A stretch of 64,000 bases of DNA from Hydrococcus rivularis NIES-593 (lineage in GTDB: Bacteria; Cyanobacteriota; Cyanobacteriia; Cyanobacteriales; Microcystaceae). Shown in pieces: positions 17,907 through 26,975 of the stretch (the stretch's first letter is position 1; each line of letters starts with the position of its first letter). Below the pieces are notes generated by a model. The model saw nothing but the letters and a program-made list of their open reading frames with translations. It was not told where the DNA came from and made no database searches. A program made the translations under genes and the position numbers. The stretch lies in the NCBI RefSeq assembly GCF_001904635.1, contig NZ_MRCB01000007.1, forward strand, positions 111,163-175,162, in the 5' to 3' direction.

Positions 17907-18755
17907 TCAAACCACCTGACGGCGTAAAAAGTTAGCAATTTCACCCCCAACTTCTTTTGACCAATGTTCTTGAGGATAGTGTTTGGCTTCCTCTAGCTTA
18001 GTCAATTCTACATTGGGTTTAGAATTGGCTAACTTTTGGGCATCTTCAACACAGAGCCAGGGATCTGCCATTCCCCAGATAATTAGGGTGGGTTTTTCCC
18101 AACTAGAAAAGCCAGATTCCACCTCTGCTAGGGTTTCGGAAAGTTTTAAGTTTTTGATGGTAACCACTAAAGCGCGTCCTGCCGCAGAACTTTTGAGAAA
18201 GGGTTGGCGGTAGATATCTAAATCCCGATCGGCGATGACAAATCCGCTGCCTCCCTCCAAAGTGCGATCGACCAGTAGGGGATCTTGAGTTAACATATCT
18301 CCAATCAGAGGCAGTCCCCACTGTTGCATTTTCCAGGGTAATTTAGCTGTAGGGAACAAAGGAGTATTAATGATAACTAAGCGATCGATCGCGTCTGAAT
18401 TGCGCAAAGCATACTGCAAGCCAACCGAAGCGAGAAATCCCTGAACGACGAGGGAAAACTTGTTAATGGCTAAAGATTGAATAAAAGCAGAGAGTGCCTC
18501 TAGATAGGCATTTGGAGTATAGGCAAAGTCTCGTTTTTCTGGTTTAGCCGAAAAACCAGAACCAATCCAATCAGGCGCGATCGCTCTAAATCCATATTCG
18601 GCTAAAGCTGGCATGACTTTGCGCCAGGTATAGCTTTGAGCGGGTAAACCATGTAGTAACAAGACGGGTGGCTTATCGCTTTCTCGATTTGGGACAACTT
18701 CTCGATAAAACCAGACGAGCGAACCAACTATAAGAGAATTTTCTACTATTGTCAC
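17907..18755 (-). CDS. Alpha/beta hydrolase-fold protein lacking the nucleophile
   Basis: This 282-aa protein resembles haloalkane-dehalogenase/epoxide-hydrolase-like alpha/beta hydrolases. It has the oxyanion LLLHGLPAQSYTWRKVMPAL, then IAPDWIGSGFSAKPEK, then a late Asp (IIWGMADPWL) and His (EEAKHYPQEHW). The nucleophile elbow, normally GHSxGG or VQDWGG, reads LVVQGFLASVGLQYAL here: the Asp/Ser position is Gly and the following GG is LA. The classical reaction should therefore not occur. It may be a ligand-binding or chaperone-like pseudo-enzyme. It is monocistronic with the start at 18755. Confidence 0.85.
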   Translation of the reverse strand: MTIVENSLIVGSLVWFYREVVPNRESDKPPVLLLHGLPAQSYTWRKVMPALAEYGFRAIAPDWIGSGFSAKPEKRDFAYTPNAYLEALSAFIQSLAINKFSLVVQGFLASVGLQYALRNSDAIDRLVIINTPLFPTAKLPWKMQQWGLPLIGDMLTQDPLLVDRTLEGGSGFVIADRDLDIYRQPFLKSSAAGRALVVTIKNLKLSETLAEVESGFSSWEKPTLIIWGMADPWLCVEDAQKLANSKPNVELTKLEEAKHYPQEHWSKEVGGEIANFLRRQVV

Positions 18756-18972
18756 TGGGGTTTGTTATCCTTATTTATCAATTCATTTTATTTTCTGTCA
18801 CCTTAGTGCTTGTTGGCACTTTGAGCAACCCAGGAAGAAACTCCTCGCAACTTGTTTTAAGCCGATTCTCTTTAAATCCTGCCATGAGATACAGTAAATT
18901 ATTTTGGTTTAACTTGTAATAAATAATAAAGTCCCTTAACAATCCTGAGTGACTCATAGTAGGAGGGCGGGC

Positions 18973-19404
18973 ATGAATGCATCAGAGCAAGCGAAAGGAT
19001 TAGAAATAACCACTAAAATTGCAGCAGTCGTCAATTTATTTAAGGCTGCATTTCCTGATGCCAGGGCCGATTTAAAACCTTGGCGCAACGATCCCGATAC
19101 TCGCGAGTGGGTAGATCCCCATTCTATCGATATTGGCTTTCATTTTCCTGGATGGAGTCCGAGATTCCAAAGTCGCAGCATTCTGGTACAGATTCGCTTT
19201 CACCAAGATCCTGAAGATAACTCCCAAAGATTGATCGGGATAGAAACTGTAGGGTTTAATTATCAGGGACAGGCTTGGCGACTCTCAACCATCGACAACT
19301 GGCAGTTAGTCGGCGATTATCAGCCAGCAGCCGATATAGCTGAAAAACTCAAACATTTTTGCCGACAAGTTTTTGAATTATTCGATCGTTTCCCATCTCA
19401 ATAG
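18973..19404 (+). CDS. Conserved-looking cyanobacterial protein of unknown function
   Basis: This 143-aa soluble protein is rich in Trp and charged residues (KPWRNDPDTREWVDPHSID, FHFPGWSPRFQSRSILVQI). It shows alternating strands and a C-terminal helix. There are no Cys clusters, so it is not HoxE despite lying just before hoxF. The start is ATG 18973 because AGGAGG (18961-18966) sits 6 bases upstream; the frame stays open to a GTG at 18949, which would place that site inside the gene. It ends 87 bp before hoxF. I do not recognise the family. Confidence 0.7.
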   Translation: MNASEQAKGLEITTKIAAVVNLFKAAFPDARADLKPWRNDPDTREWVDPHSIDIGFHFPGWSPRFQSRSILVQIRFHQDPEDNSQRLIGIETVGFNYQGQAWRLSTIDNWQLVGDYQPAADIAEKLKHFCRQVFELFDRFPSQ

Positions 19405-19491
19405 TTCGATTCTTTCCTCACAAGTTCCTCAACATTCTGGTCTAACTTCAAGATAGAACTAAACCAGTCGCGGCAAGGAGATGGCTGGAAT

Positions 19492-21111
19492 ATGGATTTG
19501 AGCGAACTACTAGAAATTGCCGATCGCGAACGCGCCTCTCAAAAACCCGTCCAGATTCGTTGCTGCATGGCGGCGGGGTGTATGTCGGCCAACTCGGCCG
19601 CCGTAAAAGAAAGTCTTGAGAAAGCAGTTGACCAAGCCCAGTTGAGCGATCGCGTTCGAGTATGCAGCGTTGGCTGTATGGGTTTGTGCTGTCAGGGAGC
19701 GCTAGTAGGGGTCGATCCGGAAGGAACGCTCTACGAAAAAGTTATCCCAGACGATGCTCCTTCCATTATCGCTGCACTTGATGGAGGAGAAGCAACCTGT
19801 CAAAAAGGCGATCTCAAGCATCCATTTTTTATGCGGCAACTGCCGATCGTGCTAGAAAATAGCGGCAAGATCGATCCAGAGCGGATTGAAGCCTACATCG
19901 CGGCATCGGGCTATCAAGCACTTTACCACGTCTTGCACGAGATGAAACCCAACGAGGTCATAGAAGAAATTACTCGTAGCGGTTTGCGAGGACGCGGCGG
20001 CGCAGGGTATCCCACGGGATTAAAATGGGCGACGGTTGCCAAGGAAAAAGCCGATCGCAAGTATGTCATCTGCAACGCCGACGAAGGCGATCCCGGTGCT
20101 TATATGGATCGCAGCGTCTTGGAGAGCGATCCCCATCGCGTCTTAGAAGGAATGGCGATCGCGGCTTATGCGATCGGCGCTAGCCAAGGCTACATTTATA
20201 TTCGAGCCGAATATCCCCTAGCCATTAGCCGCCTTCAGATGGCAATTCGCCAAGCGCAACGCCTCGGCTTGTTGGGCAGCCAAATTTTTGATTCTCCCTT
20301 CGACTTTCGCATCGATCTGCGCATTGGGGCGGGAGCTTATGTTTGCGGCGAAGAAACGGCATTAATGGCATCGATTGAAGGCAAGCGCGGCACCCCTCGC
20401 CCGCGTCCGCCCTATCCTGCCGAATCCGGTTTATGGGGATATCCGACGCTGATTAACAACGTTGAAACCTTGGCAAACGTTCCCTGGATTATTCGCAAGG
20501 GTGCTGACTGGTTTGCCAGCATCGGCACGGAAAAGAGCAAAGGAACGAAAGTCTTTGCCCTAGCAGGCAAAGTTCGCAATACGGGTTTGATTGAAGTGCC
20601 GATGGGAACTACCCTGCGGCAGATTGTCGAGGAAATGGGCGGCGGCGTTCCCGATGGCGGTGAAGCAAAGGCGGTACAGACGGGGGGGCCATCTGGGGGA
20701 TGCATTCCCGCTGAGGCGTTCGATACGCCCGTCGATTACGAATCTTTAGTACAACTCGGTTCGATCATGGGTTCTGGCGGCGCGATCGTAATGGATAAAG
20801 ATACCAACATGGTCGATGTCGCCCGCTACTTCATGGAGTTTTGCATGGAGGAATCCTGCGGCAAGTGTACTCCCTGTCGCGTCGGTACGGTGCAGTTATA
20901 TCGCTTGCTGACGAAGATTCGCGAAGGTAGAGCCTCACTTGCCGATCTAGAACGACTCGAAGAGTTGTGCGACATGGTTAAATCTACCAGTCTGTGTGGC
21001 TTGGGACAGTCGGCTCCCAATCCGGTTTTGAGTACGCTGCGCTATTTCCGAAACGACTATTTAGCCTTCATTAAAAGTCGGCAAGAGCGAGAGGAAAAGA
21101 GGACAGTATGA
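19492..21111 (+). CDS. hoxF: Bidirectional NiFe hydrogenase diaphorase subunit HoxF
   Basis: This 539-aa flavoprotein of the HoxEFU diaphorase module passes electrons between NAD(P)H or ferredoxin and the HoxYH hydrogenase. An N-terminal thioredoxin-like 2Fe-2S domain (RCCMAAGC at about 24-30, [10 protein letters not shown] at about 58-67) is fused to a NuoF-like core. The core has [14 protein letters not shown] for [33 protein letters not shown], and the 4Fe-4S ligands [12 protein letters not shown] plus SLCGLGQ. This fusion and length fit HoxF rather than complex-I NuoF. The hoxE, hoxU, hoxY and hoxH genes are not in the window. The stop overlaps the next start by 4 bp (ATGA). Confidence 0.92.
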   Translation: MDLSELLEIADRERASQKPVQIRCCMAAGCMSANSAAVKESLEKAVDQAQLSDRVRVCSVGCMGLCCQGALVGVDPEGTLYEKVIPDDAPSIIAALDGGEATCQKGDLKHPFFMRQLPIVLENSGKIDPERIEAYIAASGYQALYHVLHEMKPNEVIEEITRSGLRGRGGAGYPTGLKWATVAKEKADRKYVICNADEGDPGAYMDRSVLESDPHRVLEGMAIAAYAIGASQGYIYIRAEYPLAISRLQMAIRQAQRLGLLGSQIFDSPFDFRIDLRIGAGAYVCGEETALMASIEGKRGTPRPRPPYPAESGLWGYPTLINNVETLANVPWIIRKGADWFASIGTEKSKGTKVFALAGKVRNTGLIEVPMGTTLRQIVEEMGGGVPDGGEAKAVQTGGPSGGCIPAEAFDTPVDYESLVQLGSIMGSGGAIVMDKDTNMVDVARYFMEFCMEESCGKCTPCRVGTVQLYRLLTKIREGRASLADLERLEELCDMVKSTSLCGLGQSAPNPVLSTLRYFRNDYLAFIKSRQEREEKRTV

Positions 21112-22433
21112 ACGTCCAGATTTTGATAAGAATGCTGCTGAAGCGCTGGCAGCTAGAGCGTCGCGATCGCTGGACGCACGAGCAATTAGAGGCGTACCAG
21201 GCAAAGGCGTTGAGCCGCCTGCGCGAGTATGTTTACGCGCGATCGCCCTTCTACCAGCAATTTCATCGCGGGTTAACCGACCGTCCTTTGCAAGCGTTGC
21301 CAGTCCTCACTAAAGCAATGATGATGGAATGCTTTGACGAGTTGGTCACGGATCGTACTATTCGTCGAACCGACGTTGAAGCTCATATCCGGAACTTACG
21401 ACAGGACGAATATCTGGGACGCTATTGGGTGAGTGCGACATCGGGCTGCACGGGAAGTCCCGGACTATTTCTGTTCGACCCTTGGGAGTGGGCAACCGTC
21501 CTCGCTTCGTTTGCACGCGCTCAAAACATGATGTCTCTAGAGGGAGAAATGCTCTCAGCCGTCGTTGCATCCTCAACCCCTTGGCACATGTCAGCGAGAA
21601 TTAGCGCTACCGTTCGCCGGGCAGGAGAACTGCGCATAGATGCAAGCGAACCGATACAACGCATCGCCGAGAAACTCAATATCTGGCAGCCAGAAGTTTT
21701 AGTCGCTTATGCTTCCATACTTTACCTGCTGGCAGACGAACAGCTCGACGGAAGGCTTGAGATCGAACCGAGTTGCATTATTAGTACCTCCGAAGTGCTG
21801 ACAGGCGAAATGCGACAGCGAATTGAAAAAGCTTGGAAAGCAAAACTTTTTAACCAATATGTCTCTACCGAAGTCGGCGCGATCGCGGCCGAATGCGATT
21901 TCCATCAAGGATTGCATCTATTTGAAGACTTAGCGATCGTTGAAGTCGTCGATGAAAATAATCATCCCGTACCGCCAGGAGTTTACGGCGACAAGTTACT
22001 CCTGAGCGTTCTTTTCAATCGTACCCAACCTTTAATCCGCTACGAGTTGAGCGACAGCGTGTGCCTGGCGACCGCTCCCTGTCCCTGCGGCCGTCCTTAC
22101 CCTCTAATTGAAGACATTCAAGGACGTAGAGAGGAAATCCTCTCCTTGCCAGCGACAACGGGGGAGGAAATCAAGGTACATCCCCATATTTTCCATCAAA
22201 TCCTGGATGCATTACCCGTCAGCGAATGGCAAGTCGTTCGCGATGCGAGCGGACTTCGCATATTGCTCAGCAATCCCTCTAATCAAGTAGCGGACTCCGA
22301 GTTGGTAGATGCGTTGCAGCGCAAGTTAGAAAAACAAGGAGCGATCGTACCGCCGATAACCGTGAAGCACGTATTACAAATTCCGCGCAACGCGACGGGC
22401 AAAGTCTCTCGGATCGCAAGTCATGGGAATTAG
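21108..22433 (+). CDS. PaaK-like adenylate-forming ligase (phenylacetate-CoA ligase/F390 synthetase type)
   Basis: This 441-aa protein of the ANL superfamily activates a carboxylate, or a cofactor hydroxyl in the F390 group, with ATP. The P-loop-like A3 motif is [17 protein letters not shown] (about 106-122), followed by [14 protein letters not shown] and [19 protein letters not shown]. The C-terminal subdomain ends [12 protein letters not shown] with the catalytic Lys. Length matches the PaaK/coenzyme F390 synthetase branch, not acyl-CoA synthetases of about 550 aa. The start overlaps the hoxF stop, indicating translational coupling. The substrate is unknown, and no phenylacetate pathway is nearby. 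Confidence 0.85.
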   Translation: MNVQILIRMLLKRWQLERRDRWTHEQLEAYQAKALSRLREYVYARSPFYQQFHRGLTDRPLQALPVLTKAMMMECFDELVTDRTIRRTDVEAHIRNLRQDEYLGRYWVSATSGCTGSPGLFLFDPWEWATVLASFARAQNMMSLEGEMLSAVVASSTPWHMSARISATVRRAGELRIDASEPIQRIAEKLNIWQPEVLVAYASILYLLADEQLDGRLEIEPSCIISTSEVLTGEMRQRIEKAWKAKLFNQYVSTEVGAIAAECDFHQGLHLFEDLAIVEVVDENNHPVPPGVYGDKLLLSVLFNRTQPLIRYELSDSVCLATAPCPCGRPYPLIEDIQGRREEILSLPATTGEEIKVHPHIFHQILDALPVSEWQVVRDASGLRILLSNPSNQVADSELVDALQRKLEKQGAIVPPITVKHVLQIPRNATGKVSRIASHGN

Positions 22434-22454
22434 CGGAAGCGATGGGAGTAGTTA

Positions 22455-22568
22455 TACCAATTTTCAGGTTTTCACGATATACATTCTTCTCCCCTCTCCC
22501 AAATAGGGAGAGGGGTTGGGAGTGAGGGCGATCGACTATCTCTGTCATTAATGAATGAAAAATGATAT
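22455..22568 (+). mobile_element. MITE-like repeat family A, copy 1 (full length)
   Basis: About 114 bp that begins TATACCAATTTTCAGG and ends TGAAAAATGATA, giving imperfect terminal inverted repeats of about 14 bp (TATACCAATTTTCA against TATATCATTTTTCA). The centre is a CTCTCCC/GGGAGAG hairpin. Related copies lie at 32656-32770 (inverted), 49315-49398, 53843-53935 and 61650-61712. Confidence 0.8.
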
Positions 22569-22571
22569 TAG

Positions 22572-23189
22572 CTATTCGGGGTCAAAATCTGACGAAAAAG
22601 CCTCTTTGATGCCAATGTCTAACTGATTTGGCAGCACGTCGAGGGAAGAGTGCTTGTCTATTGCCCAGGCGATTTCTCCGCCTTTACGAATTCCGACACG
22701 GGTGAAGACAAAACCGGCATCTTCAAATTTCTGTCCGTAGGCTGCTATTGTTTTAGGAGACAGCTTGAGAAGGTCTGCAACTTCCGAAGTACTTAGCAGC
22801 CAACCTTTCTCATAAGCCTCTTCTAGTTCCCGCAGATAAGATAGGCGACTTCCAGTAGAAGGTAAGAGGCGCTTGACGATGGCTTCTACTACGGCGACAA
22901 AGGTGGTTGGCTCAAATAAGGGAATTTGTTCGGTCGGCAACTTTGCTAAAGCCCGCTCTGGCTGAATGCGGGCGTTATCTATATTTTTGAGAAATTCAGA
23001 GGTAACGCCGCCTTTCTGAATATGTTCGTGTAGAGCATCTAACAGTTGTAATTGTTCGGCATTGACAAACGCTTTCTTTCCTTGCTTTTCTGGTTCGATC
23101 CCCAGGTCTTTTAGGCGAGTGTAAAGGTTAGAACGAGCAATCCCATAGCGGGAGGGGAGTTGGGTAATAGGTACGCGATCGATTTCCAT
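22572..23189 (-). CDS. Putative DNA-binding protein with two HTH-like regions
   Basis: This 205-aa protein has two parts that look like helix-turn-helix domains. The N-terminal one is ITQLPSRYGIARSNLYTRLK, MerR/excisionase-like, followed by GKKAFVNAEQLQLLDAL. A central one is STSEVADLLKLSPKTIAAYG (about 132-151). The region between is helical and Leu-rich. I do not recognise a named family; such proteins occur scattered in cyanobacteria. The start is ATG 23187-23189. Two perfect 9-bp dyads lie 9-27 bp upstream and suggest autoregulation. It is convergent with the PaaK-like gene, with a MITE copy between them. Confidence 0.7.
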   Translation of the reverse strand: MEIDRVPITQLPSRYGIARSNLYTRLKDLGIEPEKQGKKAFVNAEQLQLLDALHEHIQKGGVTSEFLKNIDNARIQPERALAKLPTEQIPLFEPTTFVAVVEAIVKRLLPSTGSRLSYLRELEEAYEKGWLLSTSEVADLLKLSPKTIAAYGQKFEDAGFVFTRVGIRKGGEIAWAIDKHSSLDVLPNQLDIGIKEAFSSDFDPE

Positions 23190-23197
23190 AGTCTTTT

Positions 23198-23216
23198 GTC
23201 CTGGACTGTCCTGGAC
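23198..23216 (-). promoter_or_regulatory. Double palindromic operator candidate
   Basis: GTCCTGGAC occurs twice (23198-23206 and 23208-23216), separated by one T, so the centres are 10 bp apart, one helical turn. Each unit is a perfect dyad around its central base. The pair lies 9 bp before the start codon of the HTH gene at 22572-23189. Binding there would block transcription or translation start. Confidence 0.6.
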
Positions 23217-23280
23217 GAAACTTTTTCTCTATTATTACCACACCCAACGTACAAATTGCTCGGATGTTGCACCATATATA

Positions 23281-25116
23281 TCATTGATTCTTCTTCGGCT
23301 GCTTGTTGAAATAAGCCTCCATAACTTGTTTGACCATTGGCGCGGCTACCTTACCGCCACCGCCGCCGGAATGTTCGGCAAAGGCAACCACGACGATTTC
23401 TGGTTTATCGTAAGGGGCAAACGCCCCAAACCAGGCATGGTTTTTACCGGGAGGCGCTTCGGCGGTGCCGCTTTTGCCAGCAGCAGGCGGTAAATGCGCA
23501 ACATTCAGAGCTTTTCCGGTGCCACTGGCGATAACTGCTCGCAATCCTTCCCGGAGAGTTTTAACCGTTCCTGGTTTGAGATTCATAGACTTACGGTACT
23601 TGTTCGGGTCGCTGTCATCTTTGAGCAGATGTGGTTTGACTAGGTAGCCGCCGTTAGCGGGAACCGAAAACATGACTGCCACCTGCAACGGCGTTGCCAG
23701 GGTGAATCCCTGTCCGATGGACATATTTACCGTGTCGCCATCCGACCACTTCATGTCAAATCGTTTTCGCTTCCAAGCATCGTCGGCAATTAAACCAGGC
23801 GTTTCTTCTTTGAGTTCGATTCCCGTCCTCGATCCAAACCCGTAACGGCGCGCCCACTCGATCAGAGTCGGTCCTCCTACACCTTTGCCGATTTGACCGT
23901 GAAAGGTATTGCTACTCCAAGCCATTGCTCTGACATAGCCCAGCGAACCGAATCCCGCTTTATTCCATTCCCCAAATGCCGTTCCTGCCACGTGGAGATA
24001 GGCGAAGGTGGGCAGGATAGTATTGGGCGGATATTTGCCCGATTCCATCCCTGCCGTTTGCGTTATTACCTTAAAGGTAGAAGCGGGAGGAAACCCTTGC
24101 AGCGCTCGGTTGATAAAGGGATTGCCTTGAGTGTTGAGTTTCTTCCAAGTTGCGGTCGTAATTTGACCGGAAAAGATATTGGGATCGAAGGTGGGATTGC
24201 TGGCTAGGGCTAATACGGCTCCATTTCTGGGGTCGATCGCGACTATCGCCCCTTTGCGGCTGCCAAGTGCCGCTTCAGCCGCTTTTTGAACGTTTAGATC
24301 TAACGTCAGGGTTACGTCTTCGCCAGCTTTAGCGATTTTCTGTCCCAAAACTCGGATCGCTTTGCCAGAACCATCTACTTCAAGCTGTAGCCCTCCCCAT
24401 TCGCCTCGAAGTTGTTTTTCGTAGGCGGCTTCTACGCCCATCTTGCCGACGATATCGCCCATGCGATAGCCTTCGGCGCGGCGTTTGGCGAGTTCTTCGG
24501 CATTCAGTTCTCCGGTGTAGCCGAGAATGTGAGCGCCCAACTGCTTGTTGGGATAGCTGCGCACTGTTTCGATATCGACTTCTATGCCTTCAAAGCCACT
24601 TTTATATTCTTCGAGGGCAGTAATTTGAGCCGGAGTAAGGCTGCGAGCGATCCGAATTAGAGTAGGGGTGTTAGCGCCAGCCTGCTCGATTTTCTGCTGG
24701 AGTTCTGCTTGCGGTACGGCTAGCAGTTTTGAGAGACGAGCGAGTTGTTCGGGCCAGTCCGGCCGCAGTTGTACCATGGGCCAAAGATAGGCGGCGTGGG
24801 TTAGGCGCGTTGTGGCGAGAACTTTGCCCTTGCGATCGAACAAATTTCCCCGAACTGGGGGTTTCGGAATGATGCGAATGCGATTGTTGTCTGCCTTTTC
24901 GCGATAAATTTGACCCTCGATTAGCTGGAGATAAACCAGACGCGAGCCAATGCCTCCGAGCAAAACCAGACTGATAAATAACATAATCAGAAGTGGTTGA
25001 AACTGCCGCCCGACAGTTCGTCCCTTCTGTTTGAGTCTCGCTGGGAACCTTAAGGGTTCGGCGATCGTCAATGGAAGAAAAACTCTTTTGAATTTCTGTC
25101 TTTGGATCGATCGCAT
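23281..25116 (-). CDS. mrdA: Penicillin-binding protein 2 (elongasome transpeptidase)
   Basis: This 611-aa class B PBP cross-links peptidoglycan during cell elongation, together with RodA. A short cytoplasmic tail is followed by one membrane span (about 40-62) and the dimerisation domain with PPVRGNLFDRKGKVLA. The transpeptidase domain has active-site Ser in PPASTFKVI (about residue 345), the SxN motif as SSNTF, and KSGTAEAPPGKN (about 545). The Gly-rich HSGGGGGKVAAPM near the end is typical of PBP2. All three catalytic motifs are intact. The gene is single, with the HTH gene downstream on the same strand; rodA is not adjacent. Confidence 0.94.
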   Translation of the reverse strand: MRSIQRQKFKRVFLPLTIAEPLRFPARLKQKGRTVGRQFQPLLIMLFISLVLLGGIGSRLVYLQLIEGQIYREKADNNRIRIIPKPPVRGNLFDRKGKVLATTRLTHAAYLWPMVQLRPDWPEQLARLSKLLAVPQAELQQKIEQAGANTPTLIRIARSLTPAQITALEEYKSGFEGIEVDIETVRSYPNKQLGAHILGYTGELNAEELAKRRAEGYRMGDIVGKMGVEAAYEKQLRGEWGGLQLEVDGSGKAIRVLGQKIAKAGEDVTLTLDLNVQKAAEAALGSRKGAIVAIDPRNGAVLALASNPTFDPNIFSGQITTATWKKLNTQGNPFINRALQGFPPASTFKVITQTAGMESGKYPPNTILPTFAYLHVAGTAFGEWNKAGFGSLGYVRAMAWSSNTFHGQIGKGVGGPTLIEWARRYGFGSRTGIELKEETPGLIADDAWKRKRFDMKWSDGDTVNMSIGQGFTLATPLQVAVMFSVPANGGYLVKPHLLKDDSDPNKYRKSMNLKPGTVKTLREGLRAVIASGTGKALNVAHLPPAAGKSGTAEAPPGKNHAWFGAFAPYDKPEIVVVAFAEHSGGGGGKVAAPMVKQVMEAYFNKQPKKNQ

Positions 25117-25415
25117 ATCACCCCTTTAAAGAAATCGAGCTGGATGATAGCGTCCTCAATCCGGTTTCTTGGCGTTTTTCACTCTCACACACTTGACCAC
25201 ACATAGTTTTTATTAACCTCGGTCGGTTTTGTCTGACATTGCTAAAACCATCGTAACTCTAGACTAGCCTAGCGTTTTTAAAATGGCAGTCCCCGGAGAG
25301 TAACAAATGTTGCCTCTCGCCCATGATTCCTTGATTTTGATGCTTCTGCTCGGAGAGGCGGTTTGGCAGGTTAAGATAAAGATGAGCAAAAGTCAGAAAT
25401 TGTCAAGAAATCTCG

Positions 25416-26957
25416 ATGAAACTAAGCGATCGCGTTCTCTCGCAACTCCCTGGCAACGTACTCGAACGGCTGCGATCGGCCGATAAACTCTGGCAGGAAC
25501 TTCGCTTGGGATCTTCATCTGTTCCTTGTGTCATTGACGAGAGCCGAGAATCGCTCGGCAATACGGATTGGGATGTCGTCATTAGTGGCGGTACGTTGGG
25601 AATTCTTATCGGTGCAGCCCTGCAAAAACGAGGTTGGCGGGTTGCTCTGATCGAGCGAGGAATTCTCCGAGGCAGAGATCAGGAATGGAATATTTCTCGT
25701 CAAGAATTAGAAGTATTTTTAGAATTAGATCTTCTTTCGGAATCCGAATTAGATCGCGCGATCGCAACTGAATATAATTCCGCTCGCGTAAGTTTTTTTC
25801 AAGGTTCTGAAGTTTGGGTTAGAGATGTCCTAAATATTGGCATCGACCCTGTATATCTATTAGAAACCCTGAAATTAAAATTTTTAGAAGCTGGCGGAAC
25901 TTTATTAGAAAAAACGCCTTTCGATTCAGCGACGATTCATCCCGATGGCGTTTTAATCAAAGCAGGAGAACATGTCTTAAAGACTCGCTTGTTAATCGAT
26001 GCTATGGGTCACTTTTCGCCCATTGTAAAACAAGCGAGACGAGGAGAAAAACCAGCCGGAGTCTGTTTGGTTGTCGGCAGTTGTGCGAAAGGTTATCCCA
26101 AAAACGAAACGGGTGATTTAATTGTTTCTTTTACGCCAATTCTTAACCAATGTCAGTATTTTTGGGAAGCTTTTCCAGCAAGAGATGGCAGAACGACTTA
26201 TCTATTTACCTATGTCGATACCCATCGCGATCGCTTCAGTTTAGAATTTTTCATGGAAGAGTATCTGCGTCTTTTACCAGAGTATCAAAATGTAGAATTA
26301 AACCAACTACAATTCGGGCGTTTTTTATTTGGGTTTTTCCCTTCTTATCCTAAAAGTCCCCTTCATCTGCCTTGGAATCGAATTCTAGCGGTTGGAGATA
26401 GTGCGGGTGGTCAATCTCCCGTTAGTTTTGGCGGATTTGGATCGATGGTTAGGCATCTAAAACGCTTGACGTTTGGGATTGATGAAGCTCTAAAAATTAA
26501 TCTTTTAGATCGCAATGCTTTATCCTTATTACAACCTTACCAACCCAATATTTCTGTAACTTGGCTTTTTCAGAAAGCTATGAGCGTCGGGATAGATAAA
26601 AAAGTATCTCCCAATCAAATTAATGACCTCATGAGCGGCGTTTTTCAAGTCATGGATAAATTGGGCGATGATGTCCTCAAACCTTTTCTTCAAGATGTCA
26701 TTCAATTTTCAGCACTCTCTAAAACTTTACCTTTAGTCAATCCTAAATTAGTCTTACCCATTCTGCCTCAGGTTGGCATTTTTTCTTTATTAGATTGGAG
26801 TATTCATTACATTAATTTTGCACTTTATAGCGGTTTATATCCTTTAGGAAAATTGCTCCGACCCGCGATAAAAAATTTACCTTCAGTGTCACAATATTAC
26901 TACAATCGTTGGTTAGATGCTTGGCAATACGGTTCTGGTGGAGACTATCACAAGTAA
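25416..26957 (+). CDS. cruP: CruP, lycopene-cyclase-like FAD oxidoreductase
   Basis: This 513-aa flavoprotein has the Rossmann motif DVVISGGTLGILIGAALQKRG, then RVALIERGILRGRDQEWNIS, RLLIDAMGHFSPIVKQARRG and GVCLVVGSCAKGYPKN. Further on are FGGFGSMVRHLKRL and a C-terminal part with VGIFSLLDWSIHY. These segments line up with the plant/cyanobacterial CruP sequence as I remember it (GREQEWNIS, DAMGNFSPI, SPVSFGGFGS). CruP is the paralogue of CruA lycopene cyclase. In plants it lowers accumulation of carotenoid epoxides, and the cyanobacterial role is less clear. The SirB1-like gene follows 18 bp later and is probably cotranscribed. Confidence 0.9.
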   Translation: MKLSDRVLSQLPGNVLERLRSADKLWQELRLGSSSVPCVIDESRESLGNTDWDVVISGGTLGILIGAALQKRGWRVALIERGILRGRDQEWNISRQELEVFLELDLLSESELDRAIATEYNSARVSFFQGSEVWVRDVLNIGIDPVYLLETLKLKFLEAGGTLLEKTPFDSATIHPDGVLIKAGEHVLKTRLLIDAMGHFSPIVKQARRGEKPAGVCLVVGSCAKGYPKNETGDLIVSFTPILNQCQYFWEAFPARDGRTTYLFTYVDTHRDRFSLEFFMEEYLRLLPEYQNVELNQLQFGRFLFGFFPSYPKSPLHLPWNRILAVGDSAGGQSPVSFGGFGSMVRHLKRLTFGIDEALKINLLDRNALSLLQPYQPNISVTWLFQKAMSVGIDKKVSPNQINDLMSGVFQVMDKLGDDVLKPFLQDVIQFSALSKTLPLVNPKLVLPILPQVGIFSLLDWSIHYINFALYSGLYPLGKLLRPAIKNLPSVSQYYYNRWLDAWQYGSGGDYHK

Positions 26958-26975
26958 TAAATCAAGAGAAAACCA

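Noticed and set aside
18973..19404. hoxE, expected before hoxF
   Set aside because: The protein has no Cys cluster, so it cannot be the 2Fe-2S HoxE subunit.
19492..21111. Complex I NuoF
   Set aside because: The N-terminal fused 2Fe-2S domain and the 539-aa length fit HoxF; cyanobacterial complex I lacks NuoEFG.
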